Translations under genes and position numbers: made by a program
In this document: positions 28,298-35,883 of the stretch, piece by piece
How the letters are laid out: every line of letters begins with the position of its first letter
How positions within the stretch are numbered: position 1 is the stretch's first letter
DNA from: Candidatus Corynebacterium faecipullorum
Lineage (GTDB): Bacteria > Actinomycetota > Actinomycetes > Mycobacteriales > Mycobacteriaceae
DNA: 36,291 nucleotides
Assembly: GCA_019114925.1 (NCBI GenBank)
Contig: DXEO01000130.1
Location: 1 to 36,291, forward strand
Direction: 5' to 3'
The notes under the pieces: model-generated
The model's input: only the letters and a program-made list of their open reading frames with translations
Told to the model about the DNA's origin: nothing
The model's database searches: none

Positions 28298-29086
28298 GTG
28301 GAAAAAGAAAACGACATTACTGAAGGTTCCCAGGGGGTTGGGGGAGAGGCGTCGGAAAGCGCGGCGCCCCCAGCTGAAGAAAAGAAGCAGATGCCCTGGT
28401 TGCTGGAGACCGCTCTCGTAGTGGTCGCCGTGCTCGCAGTCGTCGGCATTTTCCAGAACTTTGTAGGCCGGCAGTACGTGATCCCCTCCGGTTCCATGGA
28501 GCCGACATTGCATGGCTGCGAAGGCTGCAATAACGACCGGATCTTTACCGAAAAGATTTCCTACTACGGCGATAAGAGTCCGGAGCCCGGTGATGTCGTG
28601 GTATTCAAGGGAACCCCGGACTGGGACATCAATTGGGTGTCGCCACGCTCCGATAACCCGGTCATCCACCGTATTCAGGATGCCCTGAGCTATGTGTCGC
28701 TCACCCCGCCCGATGAGAACACCCTGGTCAAGCGCGTCATTGCTACCGGTGGCCAGACGGTGTCCTGCCAAGAAGGGGATCCGGCAGTCATGGTGGACGG
28801 CAAGCCCATTGAGCAGGACTATGTGCAGGATCCACCGACCTATCGCGTTGATGAAACCACCGGTTCCTATGCCTGCGGCGGCGCGTACTTTGGCCCCGTG
28901 ACCGTGCCGGAGGGCAATATCTGGGTGATGGGAGATAACCGCACGGCCTCCGCGGACTCGCGCTATCACATCCAGGATGAGTACCAGGGAACGATCCCTC
29001 TGGAGAATGTTCGTGGCAAGGTCATGTTCATCTTCTTCCCCTTCAACCGTATTGGCGGAGTCGATGACCCGGACATCCAGTCCTAG
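28298..29086 (+). CDS. lepB: Signal peptidase I, first copy
   Basis: A 262-residue type I signal peptidase that cleaves signal peptides outside the membrane. A polar ~32-residue cytoplasmic tail precedes one membrane helix (~35-55). The catalytic Ser is in IPSGSMEPTLHG (S66) and the general-base Lys is in LVKRVIATGGQTV (K145). The late motif VMGDNRTASADSRYH is complete. The pair of cysteines CEGC after the Ser box is shared with the second copy. The GTG start has no strong ribosome-binding site. The end overlaps the second copy by 23 nt. The position after rplS is the same as in mycobacteria, but there the gene is single. Confidence 0.94.
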   Translation: MEKENDITEGSQGVGGEASESAAPPAEEKKQMPWLLETALVVVAVLAVVGIFQNFVGRQYVIPSGSMEPTLHGCEGCNNDRIFTEKISYYGDKSPEPGDVVVFKGTPDWDINWVSPRSDNPVIHRIQDALSYVSLTPPDENTLVKRVIATGGQTVSCQEGDPAVMVDGKPIEQDYVQDPPTYRVDETTGSYACGGAYFGPVTVPEGNIWVMGDNRTASADSRYHIQDEYQGTIPLENVRGKVMFIFFPFNRIGGVDDPDIQS

Positions 29087-29765
29087 AGTCCGCGATGTTC
29101 TGTCGGCGCTGGCTGTCACCTTCGTGGCACTGGCGTTGATTCAGGCCTTCGTGGGAAGGCTGTATCTCATCCCATCTTCCTCCATGGAGCCCACCCTGCA
29201 TGGTTGCCCGGGGTGCACGAATGATCGCATCGCGGTGCAGAAGGTGAGTTATTATTTCAGCGACCCGCGCCCGGGAGAGGTTGTGGTCTTTGCCGGTCCA
29301 GAATCGTGGAACACCTCTTTTGAGGTCAAGCGTTCCCGCAATGTGCTTCTCCGTGGTATCCAGAACATGGCGGCTGTTGTCGGACTGGCTCCCAACGGTG
29401 ACAACATTCTGGTCAAACGGGTCATCGCTACCGGTGGTCAGACCGTGTCCTGCCAGGAGGGCGATCCGGCAGTTATGGTGGACGGCCAACCCACCAACCA
29501 GGAGTTTGCCCTCGATCCTCCGGAGATACCCGTCGATGAGCGGGTGGGATCGCAGGCCTGTGGCGGCGCTTACTTTGGGCCTGTCACCGTTCCCGAGGGA
29601 CATCTGTGGGTCATGGGGGATAACCGCACAAACTCCTTGGATTCGCGCGCACACCTAGGCGATAAGCTCCAGGGCACCGTTCCAGTGGAGAACGTGCGCG
29701 GGAAGGTCGCTGCCGTGGTGGTGCCGATTAGCCGTGCGCACACTATCGAGGACATGTCCCTCTAA
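29064..29765 (+). CDS. lepB: Signal peptidase I, second tandem copy
   Basis: A 233-residue paralogue of the preceding gene. The track ORF starts at 28977 inside the first copy. I prefer the ATG at 29064 because it leaves a short tail before the single membrane helix (~12-30). The catalytic Ser (IPSSSMEPTLHG, S40) and Lys (ILVKRVIATGGQTV, K118) are intact, as is VMGDNRTNSLDSRAH. Long stretches match the first copy (VKRVIATGGQTVSCQEGDPA), while the middle and the N-terminus differ, showing an old duplication. It lacks the long acidic N-terminal tail of the first copy. It starts inside the first copy, so expression is coupled. Substrate division between the two is unknown. Confidence 0.9.
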   Translation: MTRTSSPRVRDVLSALAVTFVALALIQAFVGRLYLIPSSSMEPTLHGCPGCTNDRIAVQKVSYYFSDPRPGEVVVFAGPESWNTSFEVKRSRNVLLRGIQNMAAVVGLAPNGDNILVKRVIATGGQTVSCQEGDPAVMVDGQPTNQEFALDPPEIPVDERVGSQACGGAYFGPVTVPEGHLWVMGDNRTNSLDSRAHLGDKLQGTVPVENVRGKVAAVVVPISRAHTIEDMSL

Positions 29766-29770
29766 CCGCT

Positions 29771-30418
29771 ATGCGCCGTCTAAAACAGAAGAGAACCTAT
29801 GAGGTCGCGCTCTCCAAAGCAGGGCTGGGGCCCGTTGCCGGGGTGGATGAAGCTGGGCGCGGAGCTTGCTGCGGACCAGTGACTATCGCCGCGTGCATTT
29901 TGCCGGATCGCATCTTGCCCGGTTTGGAGCGGCTGGATGATTCGAAGAAACTCACGCCGATGGCCCGGGAAAAGCTGGAGCCGGTGATCAAACGCCGAGC
30001 GCTGGCGTGGTCGGTGGTGCACATAGGCGCGAAGGACATCGATACCTTTGGTATTCAGCACGCCAACTTGTCAGGCATGCGCCGTGCGGTGGCGCAGCTG
30101 GGGATCCGTCCGGGCTACGTGCTGAGCGACGCCTTCTTCGTCCCCGGCCTTCCCACCCCGCAGCTGCCCATCATCGGCGGCGATACCGCCGCACGCTGCA
30201 TCGCTGCGGCCAGTGTTCTGGCCAAAGTTTCCCGGGACCGCCTCATGGTGGATGCGGCGAAGCAATACCCGGGCTATGCTCTGGAAAGCCATAAGGGCTA
30301 TGGCACAGCTGTGCATCAGGAGGCCATCGCCCAGCTGGGGGCAACACCTGAGCACCGCATGAGTTATCGCAATGTTGCTGAAGCTCATGCGCGATTCCTC
30401 GCGCGCCTGAAGGCTTAG
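29771..30418 (+). CDS. rnhB: Ribonuclease HII
   Basis: A 215-residue RNase HII that removes ribonucleotides and RNA from RNA-DNA hybrids. The first active-site block VAGVDEAGRGACCGPV contains D26 and E27. LDDSKKLTPMAREKLEP and the later IGGDTAARCIAAASVLAKVSRDRLM block are typical, as is HKGYGTAVHQEAI. Length is normal. The ATG at 29771 lies 5 nt after the second lepB stop with no good ribosome-binding site, so it is probably translated by coupling. The order lepB-rnhB-DUF2469 is conserved in actinobacteria. Confidence 0.95.
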   Translation: MRRLKQKRTYEVALSKAGLGPVAGVDEAGRGACCGPVTIAACILPDRILPGLERLDDSKKLTPMAREKLEPVIKRRALAWSVVHIGAKDIDTFGIQHANLSGMRRAVAQLGIRPGYVLSDAFFVPGLPTPQLPIIGGDTAARCIAAASVLAKVSRDRLMVDAAKQYPGYALESHKGYGTAVHQEAIAQLGATPEHRMSYRNVAEAHARFLARLKA

Positions 30419-30497
30419 GCAGCAAGTGCGAACTAAGCTTGTGCTCAATCTGTGACACCGTGATTCCAGGTAATTGTGAGCGAAGGAGAAGCACACC

Positions 30498-30803
30498 GTG
30501 AGCGCTGAGGAACTCGATAACTACGAGGCTGAAGTCGAGCTGTCGCTGTACCGCGAATACCGTGATGTGGTCAGCCAATTCTCCTATGTGGTGGAAACCG
30601 AACGCAGGTTTTACCTGGCCAATGCGGTGGAGCTCATCCCGCACACCTCAGGCCCGGATGTCTACTACGAGGTCCGCATGTCGGATGCCTGGGTGTGGGA
30701 CATGTACCGCTCGGCGCGTTTTGTGCGCTATGTCCGTGTGATCACCTACAAGGACGTCAATATTGAGGAGCTGGACAAGCCGGACTTTGTTCTCCCTGAA
30801 TAG
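30498..30803 (+). CDS. DUF2469 family protein
   Basis: A 101-residue acidic protein of a family found next to rnhB across actinobacteria. The sequence starts VSAEELDNYEAEVELSLYRE (core YEAEVELSLYREYRDVV) and contains FSYVVETERRFYLAN and YYEVRMSDAWVWDMYR. The GTG start has AAGGAG 9 nt upstream. It has no membrane segment and no known activity. Function is unknown, though conserved order suggests a link to the rnhB/lepB group. Confidence 0.93.
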   Translation: MSAEELDNYEAEVELSLYREYRDVVSQFSYVVETERRFYLANAVELIPHTSGPDVYYEVRMSDAWVWDMYRSARFVRYVRVITYKDVNIEELDKPDFVLPE

Positions 30804-30855
30804 AGTTCTAGGTAGAAGACTGCGGGGAAACGCTATCGAGTTGACCCCGGACTAG

Positions 30856-30864
30856 TTATCCACA
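30856..30864 (+). promoter_or_regulatory. Perfect DnaA box
   Basis: TTATCCACA is identical to the classical DnaA box. It lies in intergenic DNA 53 nt after the DUF2469 stop and 156 nt before yraN. A single box is not an origin; it could titrate DnaA or let DnaA regulate transcription. Confidence 0.5.
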
Positions 30865-30872
30865 GATTTGCC

Positions 30873-30898
30873 GTGGCGAGGGATGAAGCCCTCGCCAC
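30873..30898 (+). other. Perfect 10-bp hairpin without T-run
   Basis: GTGGCGAGGG at 30873-30882 pairs with CCCTCGCCAC at 30889-30898 around ATGAAG. No T-tract follows, so it is not a classical terminator. It sits 9 nt after the DnaA box. Confidence 0.6.
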
Positions 30899-31012
30899 AG
30901 GGCTGTTGTGTGGGGTGTTCTGGAAGTGCCGTAAGGGGTGTTCGGCACGGGGATTTTCTTGTGTCGTGCTTACGGCGTGTTGTGTACACGTTCAATTCCA
31001 AGGAGCACCATA

Positions 31013-31450
31013 GTGACAAGAAATCTAGCAACCTCTCTGCATTCACCGACCGTGGGGCAAACCATTCGACCTGCGGATGCACTAGGAAAAGCAGGGGAGA
31101 AATTCGCCGCTGACTTTTATCGCGCACGCGGGGCGCAGGTCATTGCCGCAAACGTTCACTACCGCGTGGGCGAGCTCGATCTCGTTGTGCGCGAGAGCGA
31201 TGGCACCATTGTCTTTTGCGAAGTAAAGACTCGGGCTACCCGCAACTTTGGAGTCGCGGAAGCGGTAACCCCACGCAAGCTAAAGCGCCTGCGCAAAGCA
31301 GCTGCGCAGTGGCTGAGTACTGCGCGGAGTGAAAACCAGGCATTAAGCAAGGTCCGTTTCGACGTGCTCGGACTCGTGGCCACCGGGGCGAAGTCGGGGG
31401 ACGCCTTCGAAGTGGAATATTTCCAGGGAGTCGATCATGGCTCTCGGTAG
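31013..31450 (+). CDS. YraN/UPF0102 family nuclease-fold protein
   Basis: A 145-residue protein. The track ORF begins at 30938; I place the start at the GTG at 31013, with AAGGAG 7 nt upstream. The family core reads GKAGEKFAADFYRARGAQVI, then YRVGELDLVVRE and IVFCEVKTR, which forms the D-x(n)-E-x-K nuclease-like signature. The C-terminal part has AVTPRKLKRLRKAAAQWL. It is a small soluble protein of uncertain role, often with comM and dprA as here. It overlaps comM by 14 nt. Confidence 0.9.
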   Translation: MTRNLATSLHSPTVGQTIRPADALGKAGEKFAADFYRARGAQVIAANVHYRVGELDLVVRESDGTIVFCEVKTRATRNFGVAEAVTPRKLKRLRKAAAQWLSTARSENQALSKVRFDVLGLVATGAKSGDAFEVEYFQGVDHGSR

Positions 31451-32960
31451 ATGCGACACGATTGCGCTAGATGGTGTCCTGGCCCGGGTGGTCACAGTGG
31501 AGGCCAACGTTGGCCCTGGACTTCCCGGAGTTCACGTCGTGGGGCTGGGGGATGCAGCGATCTCTGAGTCGCGAGACCGCATCCGCACTGCGGTGAGCAA
31601 TTCGCATTTGCCATGGCCCAAGACGAAGGTCGTGGTGTCCATGTCACCGGCGTCGCTGCCTAAAGCCGGGGCTCACTTTGACCTCCCGATGGCCTTGGCA
31701 ATCCTGGCGGCCGGGCAGAGTGAGAGAAGTCGGCTCAGCGGGGCGCTCGTCCTCAGCGAGCTGGGATTGGACGGGCAAGTGCGCCCGGTTTCTGGCATCA
31801 TCCCGGCGATCTTGGCCGCGCGCTCGCAAGGCTATGACACCCTCATCATTCCTGTGGGCAATGCGGCGGAGGCGGCATTGGTGCCCGGAATGACAGTCCT
31901 CGTGGCCGAAACCCTGTGGGATGCTTTTGCCTGGGCGTGCGGGACCGATTGTCTGCCGGATGCACATCTCATCGCTCACGCGGCAGCGCCTGCCCGCGAA
32001 CAGGTCGCTGACTTCAGCGAGGTCGCGGGCCAGAAAGAAGCCAAGTGGGCGGCAGAAGTCGCTGCCGCCGGCGGTCACCACGTGATGATGGTGGGACCGC
32101 CCGGCTCTGGAAAGTCGATGATTGCCTCGCGCTTGCCGGGCATTCTGCCGCGCTTGAGCACGGAGCAGGCGGTAGAAGCCACAGCCATCCACTCGGTGGC
32201 CGGGGCCGTTGGTACCGCCGTTTCTCGTGCTCCCTTCATCGCACCGCATGCTTCGGTAACAAGGGCCGCGCTGATCGGTGGCGGCTCGGGGCGCCCGCGG
32301 CCGGGCGCGGTGAGCCTAGCCCACCATGGTGTGCTCTTCCTCGATGAAGTCAGTGAAGTACCAGCGCAGGTTCTCGATAGCCTGCGCGCCCCTTTAGAAG
32401 AAGGACAGGTGCGCCTGACGCGAGCGAGCAGAGAAGTCATCTTCCCCGCACAATTCCAACTGGTACTAGCTGCTAACCCCTGCCGATGTGGTGCCGAAGA
32501 ACCAGCGCGCTGCGAGTGCCGTGCGGCAGACAGAATGAATTATCTGTCGAACCTTTCAGGACCGCTGCGGGACCGCCTCGACATCATCGTGTCACTATCG
32601 GGGCAATCCGCAGTGCTTCACGCCGAAGGGGAAGAAAGCTCCGCGGATATAGCGCAGCGCGTGGCTGGCGCCCGGGAACGGATGAAAGCGCGCTGGGAGG
32701 CTGACGGGTTGGGGAGCGTGGTCAATGGTGCCGTGTCCGCTTCCTATTTGAGGCGCCACCGCCCGGCGGCGGAGTCGGCGATGATTATGCTGTCCGCTTA
32801 TCTAGCGGAAGGTGAGCTGAGCCAACGCGGAGTAGATCGGGTGCTGCGTCTGGCATGGACCTTGGCAGACCTTGATGGCTCCGCACGCCCCGAGCTGGAC
32901 CATGTCAGTCGAGCGCTGGATCTCCGCGGTGCCGGAACCATCGAAAGGCTGGCAGTATGA
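31437..32960 (+). CDS. comM: YifB/ComM family Mg-chelatase-like AAA+ ATPase
   Basis: A 507-residue ATPase. An N-terminal ChlI/Lon-like domain (~1-180) starts ALGRCDTIALDGVLARVVTVEA (core AIALDGV-type) and has LPGVHVVGLGDAAISESRDR. The Walker A GPPGSGKS is near residue 220, Walker B VLFLDEVSE near 300. A cysteine cluster (NPCRCG..CEC) follows, then a C-terminal helical domain. ComM in transformable bacteria is a helicase that helps branch migration during uptake of DNA. Here it is flanked by yraN and dprA, another DNA-uptake gene, with overlaps of 14 and 4 nt. Confidence 0.93.
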   Translation: MALGRCDTIALDGVLARVVTVEANVGPGLPGVHVVGLGDAAISESRDRIRTAVSNSHLPWPKTKVVVSMSPASLPKAGAHFDLPMALAILAAGQSERSRLSGALVLSELGLDGQVRPVSGIIPAILAARSQGYDTLIIPVGNAAEAALVPGMTVLVAETLWDAFAWACGTDCLPDAHLIAHAAAPAREQVADFSEVAGQKEAKWAAEVAAAGGHHVMMVGPPGSGKSMIASRLPGILPRLSTEQAVEATAIHSVAGAVGTAVSRAPFIAPHASVTRAALIGGGSGRPRPGAVSLAHHGVLFLDEVSEVPAQVLDSLRAPLEEGQVRLTRASREVIFPAQFQLVLAANPCRCGAEEPARCECRAADRMNYLSNLSGPLRDRLDIIVSLSGQSAVLHAEGEESSADIAQRVAGARERMKARWEADGLGSVVNGAVSASYLRRHRPAAESAMIMLSAYLAEGELSQRGVDRVLRLAWTLADLDGSARPELDHVSRALDLRGAGTIERLAV

Positions 32961-34135
32961 GCGAGCTCAACCTATCGAGTACCCGGCACACGTGGGCCTA
33001 CCTCAACCGTGTTGTGGAGGGCCCCTCACCAACCCTCCACGGGCTGCTGAGTCAGTACCCGGCTGAGGAGATCGCCCGCGGAATCTACAAGGGCGAGGAC
33101 TGGATCGGCCCCTTGCGGCAGGCGACGGCTTCGCGGCGCGACTGGCTGCGGCAAGAAGAAGACCTCGCCGCTGCGGAAGCGGTGGGGGCTCGACTGATCA
33201 CACCCGCGGATACGGAGTGGCCGGGAGAAGAGTTTTCGCGAGCCTTTGGCTTCTATCACCAGGGAATGGTGGAAGCCCCAGCAACATTTGATGACCAAGC
33301 GTTTCCTCCTCACAGCCTGTGGGTCCGTGGAGTAAACCTGCGCGAAACGGTATCCCAATCGGTGGCGTTGGTAGGGACGCGTGCGGTGAGCCGATATGGC
33401 TGGGAAGCTGGCTCACTGCTGGCTAGCGGCCTTGCCTCCCACCAATGGACTGTGGTTTCCGGCGGGGCGGTAGGTGTCGATACGGCAGTACACGAAGCCG
33501 CGCTGGATGCAGGAGGTCTAACGGTAGCAGTAGCGGCCTGCGGCATCGACATTTCTTACCCAGCACGCAATGCAAGGCTTTTTGACAGAATCGCCGAGAA
33601 AGGATGCATCGTGTCTGAGTTCGCGCCGGGCACGCGGCCGCAGCGCTTTCGCTTTCTATCCCGCAACCGCCTTGTGGCGGCGATAACGAGCGGCACCGTG
33701 GTGGTCGAAGCTGGATTTCGCTCTGGTGCGCTCAACACGTTGAACTGGGCGGAAGCACTGGGCCGGGTTGCCATGGCAGTGCCAGGGCCCATCACCACAT
33801 CTGGGTCCTTGGGTTGCCATCAACGTATCCAGGATGGGCGGGCTCAGTTAGTGGCCTCTGCGGATGAAGTACGGGGTTTGGTTGGCAAGGCGGGGGAGGT
33901 GGACGTGGCTGGCCAATATGAACTGGAGTTTCAGCCGACTGCGGTGCAGCGTCTGTCCCGTAATGAGCTTCGGGTATATGATTCCACCCCGCCGGAAAGC
34001 GCGGAGGAAGGCGCGAGCGCAGAAGATATTGCGGCGGCCGCAGGAATGCGGGTAGCGCTGACTATTCACTTGCTCGTGGCCATGCAAAAGATGGGGGTGA
34101 TCACCCGCTCGGGAGCGATGTGGCAGCGCGCCTGA
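32957..34135 (+). CDS. dprA: DNA-processing protein DprA
   Basis: A 392-residue DprA/Smf protein that binds single-stranded DNA and loads RecA. The Rossmann-like core starts SVALVGTRAVSRYGWEAG, with VVSGGAVGVDTAVHEAALDAGG (shown in core GGAVGVDTAVH), SEFAPGTRPQRFRFLSRNR and VVVEAGFRSGALNT. A winged-helix region follows at the C-terminus (~340-392; ASAEDIAAAAGMRVALTIHLL). The ATG overlaps comM by 4 nt. The N-terminal ~110 residues are less conserved. No other competence gene is visible in the window, so DNA uptake cannot be concluded. Confidence 0.94.
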   Translation: MSELNLSSTRHTWAYLNRVVEGPSPTLHGLLSQYPAEEIARGIYKGEDWIGPLRQATASRRDWLRQEEDLAAAEAVGARLITPADTEWPGEEFSRAFGFYHQGMVEAPATFDDQAFPPHSLWVRGVNLRETVSQSVALVGTRAVSRYGWEAGSLLASGLASHQWTVVSGGAVGVDTAVHEAALDAGGLTVAVAACGIDISYPARNARLFDRIAEKGCIVSEFAPGTRPQRFRFLSRNRLVAAITSGTVVVEAGFRSGALNTLNWAEALGRVAMAVPGPITTSGSLGCHQRIQDGRAQLVASADEVRGLVGKAGEVDVAGQYELEFQPTAVQRLSRNELRVYDSTPPESAEEGASAEDIAAAAGMRVALTIHLLVAMQKMGVITRSGAMWQRA

Positions 34136-34136
34136 G

Positions 34137-34142
34137 TACACT
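34137..34142 (+). promoter_or_regulatory. Candidate -10 element of xerC (leaderless start)
   Basis: TACACT ends 8 nt before the xerC ATG in the 15-nt gap after dprA. No Shine-Dalgarno sequence is present, so a leaderless transcript is possible. No -35 is recognisable. Confidence 0.35.
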
Positions 34143-34150
34143 CATGAGAC

Positions 34151-35062
34151 ATGAGTGGTGAAAGTGGCAGTAGCGAGCGGCACGTAGGGGGACAACTGGA
34201 GGAAGCGATCGAGGATTTCGCAGAATACCAGCGCATCGTTCGCGGCCGCTCCGAAGCGACCGCCCGCGGCTATTGCTCTGACTTGCGCCTGTTGGCAACG
34301 GAAGTCCCGGATTTTTCAGCTTTTACTCTGAACTCACTGCGCGAATGGTTGGCCCACGCCGTTGCTGAAGGTAAGTCCCGCTCCACCCTGGCGCGCCGCA
34401 CCGCCGCTGTGCGCGCTTTTTCCACGTGGGCCGCGCGCGAAGGCTATTTACAATCGGATGTGGCGCAGCGCCTTGCCACACCCAAGGTGGGCAAGCACCT
34501 GCCCACCGTGATGTCACCCACCGCGGCGGGGGAGTTGATGGGCAATGCCGTCTCCACCGATGAGGTCCACTTCCTGCGTGATAGCGCCATGCTCGAATTT
34601 CTCTACGCCACCGGTGTGCGCGTGGCTGAGCTCGTCGGCCTCGACCTCGGCGATATCGACCTGTCGCGCCGCACTGCCCGCGTGACCGGTAAGGGTAATA
34701 AACAGCGCGTTGTCCCTTTCGGGGATGCAGCTCATGATGCGCTCTGCGCTTGGCTGAAGACAGGGCGCCCCGAGCTTGCCGGCGAGACGGAAGCCGTGTT
34801 TGTGGGTACGCGCGGCGGGCGCATCGATGCGCGTCAGGTCCGCCGCGTCGTCGAACGCGCCGCCCAAGTGACGGGAATGCCGGGGCTAACCCCGCACGGT
34901 TTGCGCCACTCGGCAGCTACCCACTTGCTCGAGGGGGGAGCGGATCTGCGCATCGTGCAAGAGCTGCTTGGCCATTCCTCTTTGCAAACCACGCAGGTCT
35001 ACACTCACGTATCCGCCCAGCGGCTCAAAGACGTATACGCCCGCTCCCACCCACGGGCTTGA
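34151..35062 (+). CDS. xerC: Tyrosine recombinase XerC
   Basis: A 303-residue site-specific recombinase that resolves chromosome dimers at dif together with XerD. The N-terminal SAM-like DNA-binding domain spans ~15-110. The catalytic residues are complete: R157 (TGVRVAEL), K181 (GKGNKQR), H249 and R252 (HGLRHSAATH), H275 (LGHSSLQTTQ) and Y284 (VYTHVS). Length equals the family norm. The location near dprA and rpsB matches xerC of mycobacteria and is not a mobile-element integrase setting; no attachment site is seen. The 3' end overlaps the convergent M23 gene by 38 nt. Confidence 0.93.
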   Translation: MSGESGSSERHVGGQLEEAIEDFAEYQRIVRGRSEATARGYCSDLRLLATEVPDFSAFTLNSLREWLAHAVAEGKSRSTLARRTAAVRAFSTWAAREGYLQSDVAQRLATPKVGKHLPTVMSPTAAGELMGNAVSTDEVHFLRDSAMLEFLYATGVRVAELVGLDLGDIDLSRRTARVTGKGNKQRVVPFGDAAHDALCAWLKTGRPELAGETEAVFVGTRGGRIDARQVRRVVERAAQVTGMPGLTPHGLRHSAATHLLEGGADLRIVQELLGHSSLQTTQVYTHVSAQRLKDVYARSHPRA

Positions 35063-35531
35063 GGCGAATGACAGGTTCCCCCAGCAAATCCAGTGGATTG
35101 ATGTAGTCCTCGCGGCCCTCAATCGCGCCCCAGTGCAGCCCTGGATAGCCGTCCACGGACGGCGCGAGTGTGCCGATCACATCTCCTTCCTTCACCTGGT
35201 CACCTTTCTTAACCCGCGCGAACACCGGTTGATAGGTGGTGCGCAGACCGTTGCCATGAGCAATCGAAAGGGCCGGTTTGCCCGCTATGGAGCCTGCGAA
35301 GTATACGACTCCATCGCCAGCGGCACGCACCGTTCCGCCGACGGGCAAGTCCAGATCGACACCGCGATGTCCGGCCATCCACCGCTTCTCTGGAGGTTCG
35401 AAGCCACGCAAGACCCGAGAAGCAACCGGTTCCCCAGTGGTGGGGTCGACGAAGGCGGCGGCGAGGGGGACGTCGACAAGCGCAGCCCACATGAACAGTA
35501 GAACCAACAGATAAAGAAGACGGTGAGGCAT
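35025..35531 (-). CDS. Secreted M23/LytM-domain protein, probably catalytically degenerate
   Basis: A 168-residue exported protein with a signal peptide (hydrophobic core ~5-22, likely cleavage after LAAA at ~26) and a LytM domain from ~35 on. Zinc ligands are visible as GHRGVD (H55, D59) and GLHWG (H133). The two catalytic histidines of LytM are absent: the YAHL position reads YQPV and the HxH motif reads GLH. It may therefore bind peptidoglycan or activate another hydrolase rather than cut. Similar short M23 proteins occur next to rpsB in mycobacteria. It is convergent with xerC and overlaps its last 38 nt. Confidence 0.88.
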   Translation of the reverse strand: MPHRLLYLLVLLFMWAALVDVPLAAAFVDPTTGEPVASRVLRGFEPPEKRWMAGHRGVDLDLPVGGTVRAAGDGVVYFAGSIAGKPALSIAHGNGLRTTYQPVFARVKKGDQVKEGDVIGTLAPSVDGYPGLHWGAIEGREDYINPLDLLGEPVIRLKPVGGSGRIRL

Positions 35532-35583
35532 GACCTCAAGCCTGCGCGTGAGCGCGGCCCGAGGGAAGGACGTGCGGTCGACC

Positions 35584-35592
35584 TGTGGATAA
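35584..35592 (-). promoter_or_regulatory. Perfect DnaA box (minus strand)
   Basis: TGTGGATAA on the plus strand is the exact complement of TTATCCACA. It lies 53 nt upstream of the M23 start codon and may overlap its promoter region. Confidence 0.5.
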
Positions 35593-35862
35593 AGTGTTAA
35601 AGAAGTAACCCATGGTGCGCCAGGGAAAAGTTTCGTGTGGCTGTCAACAAACCGGCGGCGATTAAACAGTCGCGCCGTTTGGAATCAGCGCGTGTGCAGT
35701 ACTAAGCTAGCCCACAGCAGTCTGTGTCTAATGCCCGGAAGGGTTCTGCATGGATTGACTACGCGCGGCGAAGTAGTTGCTTCCTGGGTTAAGGAAGAGA
35801 CAGTCCGTGGTTGACGTGGTCCCCAGGATGATGGGGTGTTAACCAGGGCCTTCGTTGCTAGG

Positions 35863-35883
35863 GTGCGGAATAAAACACCGCAC
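35863..35883 (+). other. Hairpin in the rpsB leader
   Basis: GTGCGG pairs with CCGCAC around an A-rich 9-nt loop, ending 42 nt before the rpsB ATG. It has no T-run. A role in S2 autoregulation is possible but unproven. Confidence 0.35.

Larger units (their letters stand above)
30804..31012 (+). other. Intergenic region between DUF2469 and yraN
   Basis: A 209-nt gap with a perfect DnaA box, a 10-bp hairpin (both listed separately) and a long inverted repeat GCCGTAAG (30928-30935) / CTTACGGC (30969-30976). No ORF is credible. A promoter for yraN-comM-dprA is expected here, but no clear -10/-35 pair is visible. Confidence 0.45.

Noticed and set aside
31437-34135. comM and dprA as evidence of natural competence
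   Set aside because: Both are widespread in non-competent actinobacteria, and no uptake machinery is in the window.
34151-35062. Tyrosine recombinase as a sign of a phage or genomic island
   Set aside because: Position and sequence fit housekeeping XerC; no attachment repeats or phage genes nearby.
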